49,699 nucleotides of DNA from Candidatus Sulfuritelmatomonas gaucii (GTDB lineage: Bacteria > Acidobacteriota > Terriglobia > Terriglobales > Acidobacteriaceae): positions 1 through 49,699 of the forward strand of contig OKRB01000093.1 of NCBI GenBank assembly GCA_900290245.1, written 5' to 3'. Shown here in pieces: positions 34,608-46,010 of this stretch; position 1 is the first letter of the stretch, and every line of letters begins with the position of its first letter. The position numbers and the translations under genes are program-made. The notes below the pieces were generated by a model. It saw only the letters and a program-made list of their open reading frames with translations. It had not been told where the DNA came from and ran no database searches.

Positions 34608-35233
34608 CGATCAATCCGAGTTCCGCGAAGAGTCACAACTTTCTTGAAGGGGCCCCCGATCTCGCCGGATTCGCCGACTTGCAGAAACGACGTGGGAGTG
34701 ATGTTGGAGTAAGTTTCGTGCCACTGGGACTTTTTGCCGGTAGGCGAAGTTTGGATTTGGTCGATTGTCAATTGTTTCCCGTCCCATGTGATGGTGACGT
34801 CATTCAGCGCGGCTTTCGGGTCGCAGGCATGAGGATTCTGATTCACACACTCCATGCCGTGAAATTGTTTCGTCGCACTGTCCCACCACAACAGTCCGAG
34901 AAGATGTACATCCAGCGGCGCAACACGAATATTTTCCTCGTCGATCAACGTCAAGCCTTGGGCACCTGCGTGCCAAAACTCTTCACCTTTTCCCTGTGCA
35001 CCGTTGGGCGCATCGGGACTCGGCTCGAAGATCACTTCCACAGCCCATCGCCCTGAAAGTGACTGGATCACACTCAGCATCTCGGTCGAAGCCGCCCTTA
35101 AATCATTGCTCGTGGAACTGGAAGTACTGTCTGCGCCATTCGCAGAGGGCGCTACGGATGCTTGAGGTTTAGGGGCGGACCAGGCCAAGTACGGAAGGGA
35201 AATCAATATCAGAGGGAGCAAAAATCGCTTCAT
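34604..35233 (-). CDS. Exported protein of unknown function
   Basis: This encodes 209 residues from the ATG at 35233, with AGGAGG four bases before it; the longer frame to 35305 is not needed. Residues 1-20 form a signal peptide (FLLPLILISLPYLAWSA). A Ser/Thr/Ala-rich linker covers about 22-47. The remaining 160 residues form a lipocalin-like beta-rich domain (LSGRWAVEVIFEPSPD, GLTLIDEENIRV, LLGLLWWDSATKQFHGMECV, VTITWDGKQLTI) of the kind seen in DUF1579-type proteins. Its stop codon lies exactly at the edge of the transposase remnant, so an IS may once have inserted at or near the gene end. The gene still appears complete. Function is unknown. Confidence 0.75.
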   Translation of the reverse strand: MKRFLLPLILISLPYLAWSAPKPQASVAPSANGADSTSSSTSNDLRAASTEMLSVIQSLSGRWAVEVIFEPSPDAPNGAQGKGEEFWHAGAQGLTLIDEENIRVAPLDVHLLGLLWWDSATKQFHGMECVNQNPHACDPKAALNDVTITWDGKQLTIDQIQTSPTGKKSQWHETYSNITPTSFLQVGESGEIGGPFKKVVTLRGTRIDR

Positions 35234-35800
35234 TTTTCCTCCTGTGACGAACTCTCCATATGGCGACACATCAAACCTACCTGGGTTTATGCCGAGCCAG
35301 CGCAAAAACGCCGGTCGATGATATTGGGGCAGCCGGACAAATCTATAGCAGTCATTGTCGCAGAAGATTTGAGAGATGGGGCAATTTTTAACGGTGAGAT
35401 CAGGTATGAGTCGATACGACGAGAGAGCTTCAGAATGCGATCACAATAGGCGCCTCAAGGATCAGCAGCATGAGAAACTAGAGGGCTTACACCGCCCGTT
35501 TTGAACGACGCCTGGATCGACGGCAAACCGGAGGCCCATTGGCGATGAGTTGCGTCCGAGCAAAGAGTTTCGAATAACGGCCCTTTGGTCCGCGGCGCCG
35601 CCATGCCTTCACCGTAATGCCATAGCACTGCCCGGGGGCAGAAGTTGACCGGTAATGCCGGTGGTTCCCCTCATCTTCCATTTGCCCGGTTCTGCCCCTC
35701 CCGCCGCCGATAATAGAGTTGCTCTGGGACGATTTGCCTGTTCCCGCTGCCGGGTCAATAAATCTTTTCATGCCGGAACGGGAAGCGAAGCGCCCTCATC
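35234..35800. other. Intergenic region upstream of ftsK with a structured element
   Basis: This gap of about 570 bases has no convincing gene. A 94-codon minus frame at 35487-35771 is Arg-rich without domain character. It contains GGGGGCAGAA (35634-35643) and the complement TTCTGCCCC (35690-35698), enclosing a small hairpin ACCGG-TAATG-CCGGT (35648-35662). The element could form a stem with an internal hairpin on either strand. Divergent promoters for ftsK and the exported-protein gene must be here. Confidence 0.5.
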
Positions 35801-38365
<2,565 letters not shown>

Positions 38366-38455
38366 ACTACTCTTGGGACGCGATCGTGCCACGGGCGTTC
38401 GTCGCGCGAACGGATGCCGCTTCCCTGCGTCAAATCATTCAAGGAGCTGTCTGCG

Positions 38456-39754
38456 ATGCGGAGAGTCCTGCCCTTCTGCCTGCTCGTCTGCCTCCCGCTT
38501 TCAGCGCAGGTCGCTCCCATTCCCACGGCTACCGACCTTCCTGGCTCGCCCTTTTTCATCAAGAAAACCTGGTACATCGGCGGCCCTGGAAATTGGGATT
38601 CCCTCACCCTCGATGCGTCCGCCCAATTGCTCTACATCGCGCACGCGCAAATCGTACAGGTCGTCGACATAAAGTCCGGCTCCGTGGTCGCGGAGATTCC
38701 CGACTTCCGCGAAGCCCGTGCCATCGTCCTCGACGACACGGGTGATTACGGCTACGTCAGCGATGGTCCCGCGGGCGACGTCGTTGTTTTTGATCGCCAT
38801 ACCTTCAAGATCAAATCCATCGTTCCCATCTACTGCTCTCCCCGCTCCATCGCTTTTGAGCCCCGCAACAAGCTCGTCTTCGCCATTTGCGGCGCCGGTG
38901 GCGCGGCCGCTCAGCCATCGCCCGCGCAAACGCAGGCCACCGCCACGCATGCCTCGCACCCCCCGCCGAATCCAGCTCAGATAAATCTTTCCGGCACTTC
39001 GCACATCGTGGCGATCGACGCCACCAACGAGAATGTTCTCGCTGACATTGACATTGCCGGCGACTTTCGCTCCGCTGCCTCCGATGGCGCAGGCCACGTC
39101 TGGGTCACGGTCGGCTCCGTCACGCAGACTCGCCTCGTGGATCGCACACCAGTCGACGATTCCTTTCCGCCGCGCATCGCCAGGCTCGACGCATCGGCGA
39201 TCGCCGCGGCAGCGCAACGCGCTCTCGAGAAGCAACCCACCCAAACCTCGCCCGCTCAGCCTCTTCAAATCGATTGGAGTCAGGAGGCCAACCGCGCCTC
39301 CCTCATCCGCTTCCTGCGCCTCTCCTCTGCCTGTCAAAATCCGCAGGGCCTGGCTGTCAACGGCAAGAATCAGCGTCTCTTCATCGCCTGCGAGGACCAG
39401 CAATTCGTTGTCGTCAATGCGACCAGCGGCAATCTCATTGCCTCGCTCGTCACCGGTCCCGGTGACGATGTCATCGGCTACGACGCCGAACGCGGGCTGA
39501 TCTTTGTCGCCAACGGCGCTGGATACGGAAGCCTCACCATCATCCGCGAGGATCAGACGACCGACTCCTACGCGGTCGTCCAGAACCTGCCCACACAGGA
39601 GCGCGCCCGAACCCTCGCCGTCGATCCTTCCTCGGGCGACGTCTATCTCGTCACCGACTTCCAGGGCGCCGACGTCAGCAAGCCCGGCGGAATCGGGACG
39701 CTCAAGATGGTCCAGGTGCCCGGCAGCTTTCAGGTGCTGGTCGTCGGCCCCTGA
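38456..39754 (+). CDS. Exported YVTN/NHL-type beta-propeller protein
   Basis: This encodes 432 residues from the ATG at 38456 (AAGGAG nine bases upstream); 14 further codons upstream are open but lack a start signal. A signal peptide occupies residues 1-18. The body is made of beta-propeller blades with repeated strands: LTLDASAQLLYIAHAQIVQVVDIKSG, DTGDYGYVSDGPAGDVVVFDRHT, LAVNGKNQRLFIACEDQQFVVVNATSG and LAVDPSSGDVYLVTDF. A Pro/Ala/Gln-rich insert lies at about 155-185. Proteins of this type are common in Acidobacteriota and serve as exported binding or scaffold proteins. There is no catalytic motif. The function is unknown. Confidence 0.82.
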   Translation: MRRVLPFCLLVCLPLSAQVAPIPTATDLPGSPFFIKKTWYIGGPGNWDSLTLDASAQLLYIAHAQIVQVVDIKSGSVVAEIPDFREARAIVLDDTGDYGYVSDGPAGDVVVFDRHTFKIKSIVPIYCSPRSIAFEPRNKLVFAICGAGGAAAQPSPAQTQATATHASHPPPNPAQINLSGTSHIVAIDATNENVLADIDIAGDFRSAASDGAGHVWVTVGSVTQTRLVDRTPVDDSFPPRIARLDASAIAAAAQRALEKQPTQTSPAQPLQIDWSQEANRASLIRFLRLSSACQNPQGLAVNGKNQRLFIACEDQQFVVVNATSGNLIASLVTGPGDDVIGYDAERGLIFVANGAGYGSLTIIREDQTTDSYAVVQNLPTQERARTLAVDPSSGDVYLVTDFQGADVSKPGGIGTLKMVQVPGSFQVLVVGP

Positions 39755-39916
39755 GCACGATCAATGCACCCGAAAAGAGCGAAGTACGCTCCCCGAGCAA
39801 TATGCTACACTTCATCGAGCAAACGTTTACCCGATTGAGGACTCAGGAAATTCGCTTGCTTGCGCTTCACCACGCCTGCATCCGCAAGAGATTCTTCAAT
39901 CGGTGTACGTTGCCGC

Positions 39917-39946
39917 TTGACAAATCATCGAGTAAAGCAATTTACT
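39917..39946 (+). promoter_or_regulatory. Promoter and overlapping palindrome of the sugar operon
   Basis: TTGACA (39917-39922) and TTTACT (39941-39946), 18 bases apart, form a good sigma-70-type promoter. The perfect palindrome AGTAAA-GCAA-TTTACT (39931-39946) covers the -10 box. This is the usual placement of a repressor operator (for example LacI- or GntR-type), so the symporter operon is probably induced by its sugar. No regulator gene is adjacent. Confidence 0.6.
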
Positions 39947-40003
39947 TGAGGGCGACTGTCATAAGCCTTCGCGGACGAACTCTCGCCCTCCAAGGGAATG
40001 TGC

Positions 40004-41884
40004 ATGTTCGGATTCCTGCCAGCCACATTCGCTTCCGGCATACCAGCCTCGCTGCCGGCCCTGCTTGCCCTCCGCGCGGAGCCGCTCGCCCATCTGCGGT
40101 CCCTCGACATCGTCGTCATCGCCCTCTATTTCGCCATGGTCCTCTGGATCGGTTTCTATCTCAAGGGCCGTTCCAACACCGGCGAAGATTTCTTCATGGC
40201 CGGCCGCGAAATGACCGCGTGGATCGCCGGCCTCAGCTTCGTTTCCGCCAACCTCGGCTCGCTCGAGCTCATGGGGTGGGCAGGCTCGGCTTATCAATAC
40301 GGCATCCTCGCCGTGAATTGGTATTGGATCGGCGCCATCCCCGCTATGCTCTTCCTCGGCCTGATGATGATGCCGTTCTACTACGTCTGCAAAACCCATT
40401 CCGTCCCCGGTTATCTCGACCTTCGCTACGGCGGCGAGGCTCGCAGTGTCGCCGCAGTCGCCTTCGCCATGGAGATGATCCTCATGAGCGGCGTGAACAT
40501 GTTCGCCATGGCCGTGGTCATGAAAGTCGTGCTCGGGTGGGACCTGAACTTTTCCATCATTGTCTCGTCGTTGGCCGTCGCTGCGTACGTAGGACTCGGC
40601 GGCCTGCGCTCCGCCATCTTCAACGAGGTGATGCAATTTGTGCTCATCTGGGGCGGCGCGCTGCTGGTGCCGATCCTTGGCCTGGTGCAGGCAGGCGGAT
40701 GGACAGGCCTCAAAGCGAAAATCCTCACCAATCTCGGCTCTGACTCTTACTTCCACATCTGGCGCGACACCGGCAGCTTTGCCGCCAATCCCATGGGAGT
40801 CCACTGGACCGGAATCGTCTTTGGCCTCGGTTTCGTCATCAGCTTCGGCTACTGGACCACGGACTTTCTTGTCGTGCAGCGCGTTCTGGCCGCACACAAT
40901 CTCCGCGCTGCGCGCATGGCGCCCATCATCGCTTCATTCTTCAAGATGGCCGTGCCCTTCATCGTCATTCTGCCCGGATTGCTCGGTCTGGTGCTTCTGC
41001 AGAATCCCGACGGCAGCCGTCGCGTGCTCGTCGGAGAAGACGTGGTCGCGGCCTGTTCGTCTGGAGCAGGCGGAGTTCAGGATCCGTCAGGCTGCTCGGC
41101 GGCGATGGCCAAGACCACGCTTCCCGCCGACTATCAGCAGAAAGTTCTGAGCGGCGCTCCCAACGCGGAATTGCACACTTACAACCAGGCACTGCCGCTG
41201 ATGATGGTTCGCTACATGGGACCCGGCTTGCTCGGCCTCGGCATCACTGCACTCATCGCCGGCTTCATGAGCGGTATGGCAGGCAACGTCAGCGCATTCT
41301 CCACCGTGTGGACCTACGACATTTACCGGCCGCTCATCCACAAGACTGGCTCCGACAGCCACTATGTTCTCGTCGGCCGCCTCTCCATCCTGATCGGTGT
41401 CGCCATCTCCATCGGCGCAGCGTATCTCGTCCAGCAGTTCCACGGCATCATGGATTATGTGCAGGCGCTCTTCAGCATCTTCGTTGCGCCGCTGCTGGCA
41501 GTCATTCTTTTCGGCATGTTCTGGAAGCGCGCGACGCGTATGGCCGGCTTTCTCGGCCTGTTTCTTGGAATCGTGTTTTCTGCCGGCTTGTTCATCTGGG
41601 TCAAGTTCAATCCTGCGGCGCTGGCCACGGTTGCGCTCTCGCCCGACGCCAAGCCGATGGCCGAGAATGTATTCCGCGCTTTGTGGGCATTCCTGTTCGC
41701 GTCGATTGTTTTGATTCTCGTCACCCTGGTCACCAAACCGCGTCCGCTAGCAGAGCTCGACGGCCTCGTCTACGGCGCAACAATATTGCCCAAAGAAGAA
41801 CCTGTTCCGTTCTACAAAAACGAATGGGCGTGGGCCACCGTCGTGTTCGTGATCTTTGTCGCACTTAACATCATCTTTTGGTAG
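40004..41884 (+). CDS. Sodium/solute symporter (SSS family), probably for a sugar
   Basis: This encodes 626 residues. The first ATG (39998) directly abuts AAGGGA, so the ATG at 40004, six bases away from it, is the better start. About 14 hydrophobic helices are visible, the normal number for the sugar-type (SGLT-like) branch. Typical SSS features are GREMTAWIAGLSFVSANLGSLELMG in helix 1, VGLGGLRSAIFNEVMQFVLIW, SFGYWTTDFLVVQRVLAA, and the Na-site helix GLGITALIAGFMSGMAGNVSAFSTVWTYDIYRP. It imports a solute with sodium. The operon continues with a small membrane protein and a FucI/AraA-like isomerase, which points to a monosaccharide such as fucose, arabinose or a related sugar. The exact substrate is inferred only from the neighbour. 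Confidence 0.92.
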   Translation: MFGFLPATFASGIPASLPALLALRAEPLAHLRSLDIVVIALYFAMVLWIGFYLKGRSNTGEDFFMAGREMTAWIAGLSFVSANLGSLELMGWAGSAYQYGILAVNWYWIGAIPAMLFLGLMMMPFYYVCKTHSVPGYLDLRYGGEARSVAAVAFAMEMILMSGVNMFAMAVVMKVVLGWDLNFSIIVSSLAVAAYVGLGGLRSAIFNEVMQFVLIWGGALLVPILGLVQAGGWTGLKAKILTNLGSDSYFHIWRDTGSFAANPMGVHWTGIVFGLGFVISFGYWTTDFLVVQRVLAAHNLRAARMAPIIASFFKMAVPFIVILPGLLGLVLLQNPDGSRRVLVGEDVVAACSSGAGGVQDPSGCSAAMAKTTLPADYQQKVLSGAPNAELHTYNQALPLMMVRYMGPGLLGLGITALIAGFMSGMAGNVSAFSTVWTYDIYRPLIHKTGSDSHYVLVGRLSILIGVAISIGAAYLVQQFHGIMDYVQALFSIFVAPLLAVILFGMFWKRATRMAGFLGLFLGIVFSAGLFIWVKFNPAALATVALSPDAKPMAENVFRALWAFLFASIVLILVTLVTKPRPLAELDGLVYGATILPKEEPVPFYKNEWAWATVVFVIFVALNIIFW

Positions 41885-41955
41885 GAACGCGCCGCACACA
41901 TCGGCCGCGGCACTCGCGCACTGGAGAAGAGAAGAGAAGAGGAGAACAAAACGCC

Positions 41956-42177
41956 ATGCATGGTTCCGGCATACCGATCTGGTTTTTCATTGGCGTCCTG
42001 CTGATTTTCTACGGCGTCATGATTTTCGGCTACGGTGTGTACGAATGGTCCACGGCAATCTATCCGCTCGGCGTGCAGCTCACCAATTTGCATACGCCGG
42101 TCTGGTGGGGTGTTCTGCTCTCACTTCTAGGTCTTCTTTACGTCATCAAGTTTCGTCCCGGCCGGGCCCGCAAATAG
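41956..42177 (+). CDS. Small membrane protein (73 residues) of the sugar operon
   Basis: This encodes 73 residues with two transmembrane helices, about 7-30 (IPIWFFIGVLLIFYGVMIFGYGV) and 47-65 (PVWWGVLLSLLGLLYVIKF), and a basic C-terminal tail. AGAGGAGA lies upstream of the ATG at 41956, and the gene sits tightly between the symporter and the isomerase on the same strand. Small two-helix proteins accompany some SSS transporters (for example YhdT with PanF, or DUF485 with ActP). By analogy it may stabilise or regulate the symporter. It is real by position, ribosome-binding site and composition; the role is inference. Confidence 0.8.
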   Translation: MHGSGIPIWFFIGVLLIFYGVMIFGYGVYEWSTAIYPLGVQLTNLHTPVWWGVLLSLLGLLYVIKFRPGRARK

Positions 42178-42233
42178 ACGCGACCCGAAGCAAATAGAAA
42201 TTTTGAAATCCGAACGATATAAGGAGCAAGAAC

Positions 42234-43658
42234 ATGGCAGCGCAGCGCAAAATGACCTTTGGAATCGTAGTTGGTAATCGCGGCTTTTTCCCTCACCACC
42301 TGGCCAAGACCGGCCGTGATGAAATCATCTCGGTTCTGGAGGCGGCGGGCGCAACGCCCATAGTCCTCAGTCCGGAGGAGTCGCACTTCGGCGCCGTCGA
42401 AACTTACGCCGAAGCGCAGCGCTGCGCGGAGCTCTTCAAGAAGCACTCCGACGAAATCGACGGCATCATTGTCACCCTGCCCAACTTCGGCGAAGAGCGC
42501 GGCATCGTCGACGCCATCCGCCTCTCCGGCCTCAAAGTTCCCGTCCTCGTCCAGGCCACGCCCGATCGCGCAGACAATATGACCATCGCCATGCGCCGCG
42601 ACAGCTTCTGCGGCAAGATGAGCTGCTGCAACAATATGATGCAGTACGGGATCGCCTATTCGCTCACCACGCTGCACACTGAGGCTGTAACGTCGCCCGA
42701 GTTCAAAGCCGACCTCGAATGGTTCTCGCAGGTTTGCCGCATCGTCAAGGGTCTCAAGAATCTTCGCATCGGAGCCATCGGCGCGCGCCCCACGGCATTC
42801 AACACTGTCCGCTACTCCGAGCGCATCTTCGAAACTAGCGGCATCACCATCGAGACCATCGACCTATCTGAAATCTTCGGCCGCATCAACCGCATGAAAG
42901 ATAACGACGACGCGGCGCAGGCCAAGCTCGCCGCCATCAAAAAGTACGTCACCACCGCCGGCATCTCTGATGATGCACTCATCAAGATGGCCAAGCTCGG
43001 CGCGGTTGTCGACGGCTGGATGAAGCAGGCTCACGTCACGATCAGCGCCGTGCAGTGCTGGACCTCGATGGAAGAGTTTTTCGGCGTCGTGCCCTGCACC
43101 ATCATGAGCATGATGTCGAACGAGCTCATCCCTTCCGCCTGCGAAGTCGACGTTCCCGGCACGCTCAGCATGTACATGCTCGCGCTGGCGAGCGGCACGC
43201 CGTCTGCGCTGCTCGACTGGAACAATAACTACGGCGCCGATCCCAACAAGTGCGTCTGCTTCCACTGCTCAAATCTGCCCAAGCACTTCTTCAAGGATGT
43301 GCGCATGGACTACCAGGAGATCATCGCCGGTACCGTGGGCAAAGAGAATACATTCGGCACCTGCGTCGGCCGCGTCAAGGCCGGCACGATGTGCTTCGCG
43401 CGCTACTCCACCGACGATCGGCGCGGTATCGTGCGCGGTTACACCGGCGCGGGCCGCTTCACCGACGATCCGCTCGAGACCTTTGGCGGCGCCGGCGTTG
43501 CCGAGATCCCGCAACTGCAAAAGCTGCTCAAGTACATTTGCCGCGAGGGCTTCGAGCATCACGTCGCAGCAAACTTCAGCGAAGTGTCGAAATCAATCCA
43601 CGAAGCCGCGCGCTACCTCGGCTGGGAGAGCCACTATCATCCCGCGCTCGAGGACTGA
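42234..43658 (+). CDS. L-fucose/L-arabinose isomerase-family sugar isomerase
   Basis: This encodes 474 residues with the layout of the FucI/AraA isomerase superfamily. The N-terminal Rossmann-like part holds KMTFGIVVGNRGFFPHHLA and DGIIVTLPNFGEERGIVDAI. The central part has IRIGAIGARPTAFNTVRYSE-type sequence at about 180-200. The C-terminal catalytic part includes WTSMEEFFGVVPCTIMSMMS, CEVDVPGTLSMYMLALASG, FHCSNLPKHFF and GTCVGRVKAGTMCF. Family enzymes interconvert aldoses and ketoses using Mn and two acidic residues, here probably a Glu in the CEVDVPG or WTSMEEF region. AAGGAG lies eight bases upstream of the ATG. Together with the symporter it forms an uptake and first-step catabolic unit. 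The sugar is not identified. Confidence 0.88.
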   Translation: MAAQRKMTFGIVVGNRGFFPHHLAKTGRDEIISVLEAAGATPIVLSPEESHFGAVETYAEAQRCAELFKKHSDEIDGIIVTLPNFGEERGIVDAIRLSGLKVPVLVQATPDRADNMTIAMRRDSFCGKMSCCNNMMQYGIAYSLTTLHTEAVTSPEFKADLEWFSQVCRIVKGLKNLRIGAIGARPTAFNTVRYSERIFETSGITIETIDLSEIFGRINRMKDNDDAAQAKLAAIKKYVTTAGISDDALIKMAKLGAVVDGWMKQAHVTISAVQCWTSMEEFFGVVPCTIMSMMSNELIPSACEVDVPGTLSMYMLALASGTPSALLDWNNNYGADPNKCVCFHCSNLPKHFFKDVRMDYQEIIAGTVGKENTFGTCVGRVKAGTMCFARYSTDDRRGIVRGYTGAGRFTDDPLETFGGAGVAEIPQLQKLLKYICREGFEHHVAANFSEVSKSIHEAARYLGWESHYHPALED

Positions 43659-43693
43659 TTTCAGGGTTCTCCCGAAACTTCAAACTGGAAAAA

Positions 43694-43713
43694 GCCCCGC
43701 AAAGGGGCCTTTT
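43694..43713. terminator. Bidirectional terminator between the isomerase and haem A synthase genes
   Basis: AAAAAGCCCC-GCAAA-GGGGCCTTTT forms a GC-rich stem flanked by A and T runs, so it can end transcripts from both convergent genes. Behind it (43715-43752) lie imprecise repeats of CTAACTCCG that run into the end of the minus-strand gene. Confidence 0.8.
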
Positions 43714-43742
43714 CTCTAACTCCGCTAACCCCGCCAACTCCG

Positions 43743-44642
43743 CTAACACCGCTCCCCCGGCTCCAGCGTCACCCGCGCCGCCAGCACCACCAGCGCCGAC
43801 CACAGCACGTCCGCACCCAGCAGATGCACAATCTGCAGCCATACCGGCGCCAGCAGAACCACATCGAGAATACCAAGCCCGTATTGCACCGCGAGAAGAA
43901 TCAGCACCAGCGCGCACAATCCGCGATTGTCCCAGTGTGTCTGGCGCTTCGCTGCGCGGACCACCAGCCAGATGAGAAAGACGCAAGCCGCCAACGCAAC
44001 CATTGGATGCGTCCAGCGCCAGCGAATCAGCCATCCGCTGGTCGAGGCAAAATCCTGCCTGAGCGCCGCGCCCAGCGAGCTCGCCGGAAAGAGCGTGTCG
44101 CCCAGCGCTGCAAGCGAACCGGTCACGCCCACCAGCAGCAGCACAACGACGGCCGCGATGGCCCCAGCCGGCGCGACTACGCGAACCTTCCCTCGCATAA
44201 AACCGTTGTGACGGCTTAGCAGGTGCGCCGTCAGGGTCAGCGCGGCAAGCAGCAGCAAGGTATTGGTCAGGTGCAAAGCAAGATAGGGTGCGCGCAAGGG
44301 GGATTGGCTCTCCGCCGTCAGCCCGAGCTTCACCAGGAAGGCTCCGAGCGCTGCTTCAATCAAGGTGAAGACAACTGCGGCTACAGCCGTCGTACGCGCC
44401 AGGTGGCCTTTTGCAGTTCGCGCAAAGGTCCACCAGGCCAATGCAACAACCGCAAAGAATGAGAGCCCGCTGGTGATGCGATGCGTAAACTCGATCATCG
44501 TGTCGATTCGCGGCGAGTGCTGCATCACCGTGCCATTGCACAGCGGCCAATGGTCACCGCAGCCCGCGCCCGATCCAGTGGCGAAGACGGTGGACTTGCA
44601 CAGGAGCGACTGAAGCAGGCATAGGATCAGGCCAAGGACCAA
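43743..44642 (-). CDS. ctaA: Haem A synthase, COX15/CtaA family
   Basis: This encodes 299 residues, an inner-membrane enzyme that oxidises haem O to haem A for cytochrome oxidase. Eight hydrophobic helices are visible. The signature ATGSGAGCGDHWPLCNG (near residue 21) and IEFTHRITSG (about 49-58) carry a cysteine pair and a haem-ligand His. ALHLTNTLLLLAAL, RWTHPMVAL and IVHLLGADVLW supply the other His ligands. The frame begins at a TTG (44642) with a stop a few codons upstream, and the first helix is shorter and less typical than usual (LVLGLILCLLQSLLCKSTVF), so a short N-terminal loss is possible. It follows ackA on the same strand after 57 bases and may be co-transcribed, although function does not connect them. 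Confidence 0.9.
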   Translation of the reverse strand: MVLGLILCLLQSLLCKSTVFATGSGAGCGDHWPLCNGTVMQHSPRIDTMIEFTHRITSGLSFFAVVALAWWTFARTAKGHLARTTAVAAVVFTLIEAALGAFLVKLGLTAESQSPLRAPYLALHLTNTLLLLAALTLTAHLLSRHNGFMRGKVRVVAPAGAIAAVVVLLLVGVTGSLAALGDTLFPASSLGAALRQDFASTSGWLIRWRWTHPMVALAACVFLIWLVVRAAKRQTHWDNRGLCALVLILLAVQYGLGILDVVLLAPVWLQIVHLLGADVLWSALVVLAARVTLEPGERC

Positions 44643-44699
44643 CTCAATAGTTTAGTTCAGCCGCACCGGCACCGAGCGCGAGACGGAAACTTCATGCAG

Positions 44700-45896
44700 T
44701 CACTCACCCAGCAGCCGCACCACGTGGTTCACGATCATCAGGTCCTCGAGCGGCGGAATCACCCGCACCGTGACCGGCGAGTCTTCGGCGGAAATCACCG
44801 CAGCGCCGCGCACGTTGTTGCGAGCCGGATCAAGCTTGATTCCCAGCCCGCCCAGCTCCGCGCAGATCTCCGCGCGCGAGGCAATGTCGTTCTCGCCGAT
44901 GCCGCCGGTGAAAACCAGCATGTCCAGGCCGTTCAGCTCTGCCACATAACTGCCGATCCACCGCGCAATCGTCCAGCAAAACTTGTCCACCGCCAGCCGC
45001 GCCTTCGTATTCCCCGCGTCAATCGCCTCGCGCAGGTCGCGCATGTCGTTCGACAGTTCGCTTACGCCCAGCAGTCCCGACTTCTTGCTGACCACGGTCT
45101 CAAGCTTTTCGGCAGCGTCGAGAGTGTTCGGCGTCGTCGCGGCGATCTTTTTCAGGATGAAGATCATGATCCCCGGATCGATATCGCCGGTGCGCGAGCC
45201 GCTGATGAGGCCGCTCGTCGGCGTCAGCGCCATCGACGTATCGAGGCACTCGCCCTTGCGAATTGCGGAGATCGACGCGCCGTTGCCCAGGTGCGCCACA
45301 ACCAGCTTTTCCGGCACATTGGGCTGCAGTTGATACACGATCGATTCGTACGAGATCCCGTGATAGCCGTACTTCCGCACACCGATGGCCACGTACTCCG
45401 TGGGAATCGGCATGCGCGTGGCCACCTCCGGCAGCGTGCGATGAAAGTAAGTATCGAGAATGGCAAAGTTCGGGGTCGCCGGAAACAGCCGCAGCGCCTC
45501 GCGCATGATATACACCGCGATCGGCGTGTGCAGCGGTGCAAGGTCGGCATAGCTTTCAATCTCGTCGATCAATTGCGGCGTGATGCGCTGGTTTTCCCGC
45601 ACCGTCGGCCCGCCGCACACCGTGCGGTGCCCAATCGCCGCCGGGGCAGGGAACTGGCCTGAGTTCAGCGCATCGACGACCAGCTTGAACGCCACGGAGC
45701 GGCTTGGGACCTCGGGTGTCTGGTCCACAAGCTTCGTTCCGCTCGCGTTCTTGATCCAGAACTTTCCCTGGTCGGTGCCGATCCCATCGACCGCACCCTC
45801 AAACAGCCTTGTCCGTTCGCCGTTGCCGGCTTCATACAACGAGAATTTGATTGAAGAAGAACCACTATTCAATACCAAAACCGGCAATGAAGACAT
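44700..45896 (-). CDS. ackA: Acetate kinase
   Basis: This encodes 398 residues. It transfers phosphate from acetyl phosphate to ADP, giving acetate and ATP. Signatures are intact: VLNSGSSSIKF near residue 8, GHR at 89-91 (R91 catalytic), FHRTLP, HLGNGASISAI, SGSRTGDIDPG with the second catalytic Arg, and FTGGIGENDI near the C-terminus. The usual GHRVVHGG reads GHRTVCGG, with Cys94 in place of His. It lies downstream of the phosphoketolase on the same strand, so acetyl phosphate made there can be turned into ATP at once. This pair is a well-known metabolic unit. Confidence 0.97.
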   Translation of the reverse strand: MSSLPVLVLNSGSSSIKFSLYEAGNGERTRLFEGAVDGIGTDQGKFWIKNASGTKLVDQTPEVPSRSVAFKLVVDALNSGQFPAPAAIGHRTVCGGPTVRENQRITPQLIDEIESYADLAPLHTPIAVYIMREALRLFPATPNFAILDTYFHRTLPEVATRMPIPTEYVAIGVRKYGYHGISYESIVYQLQPNVPEKLVVAHLGNGASISAIRKGECLDTSMALTPTSGLISGSRTGDIDPGIMIFILKKIAATTPNTLDAAEKLETVVSKKSGLLGVSELSNDMRDLREAIDAGNTKARLAVDKFCWTIARWIGSYVAELNGLDMLVFTGGIGENDIASRAEICAELGGLGIKLDPARNNVRGAAVISAEDSPVTVRVIPPLEDLMIVNHVVRLLGE

Positions 45897-45977
45897 GAAT
45901 GAAAATACCTTTCGAAAGTTTGAGCAGTAGCTGGACGCTCGTAACCACTAGCCTGCAGCCGGTAGCTAAAGGCCAAG

Positions 45978-46010
45978 AGCTACTGGCTACGGGCTACAAG
46001 CTACTGGCTA
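45978..46010. repeat. Paired repeat AGCTACTGGCTA between ackA and the phosphoketolase gene
   Basis: AGCTACTGGCTA occurs at 45978-45989 and 45999-46010, with GGGCTAC and GGTAGCTAAAGG nearby. The second copy covers the stop codon of the phosphoketolase gene (46001-46003), so the repeat encodes the last residues (ASQ and stop). Confidence 0.75.

Noticed and set aside
35487..35771. 94-codon minus-strand frame upstream of ftsK
   Set aside because: Arg/Gly-rich, low-complexity end, no start signal; looks like noncoding GC-rich DNA.
43743..44700. Frameshift in haem A synthase
   Set aside because: The first helix is atypical, but one frame covers all conserved motifs and no better N-terminus was found in the other frames.
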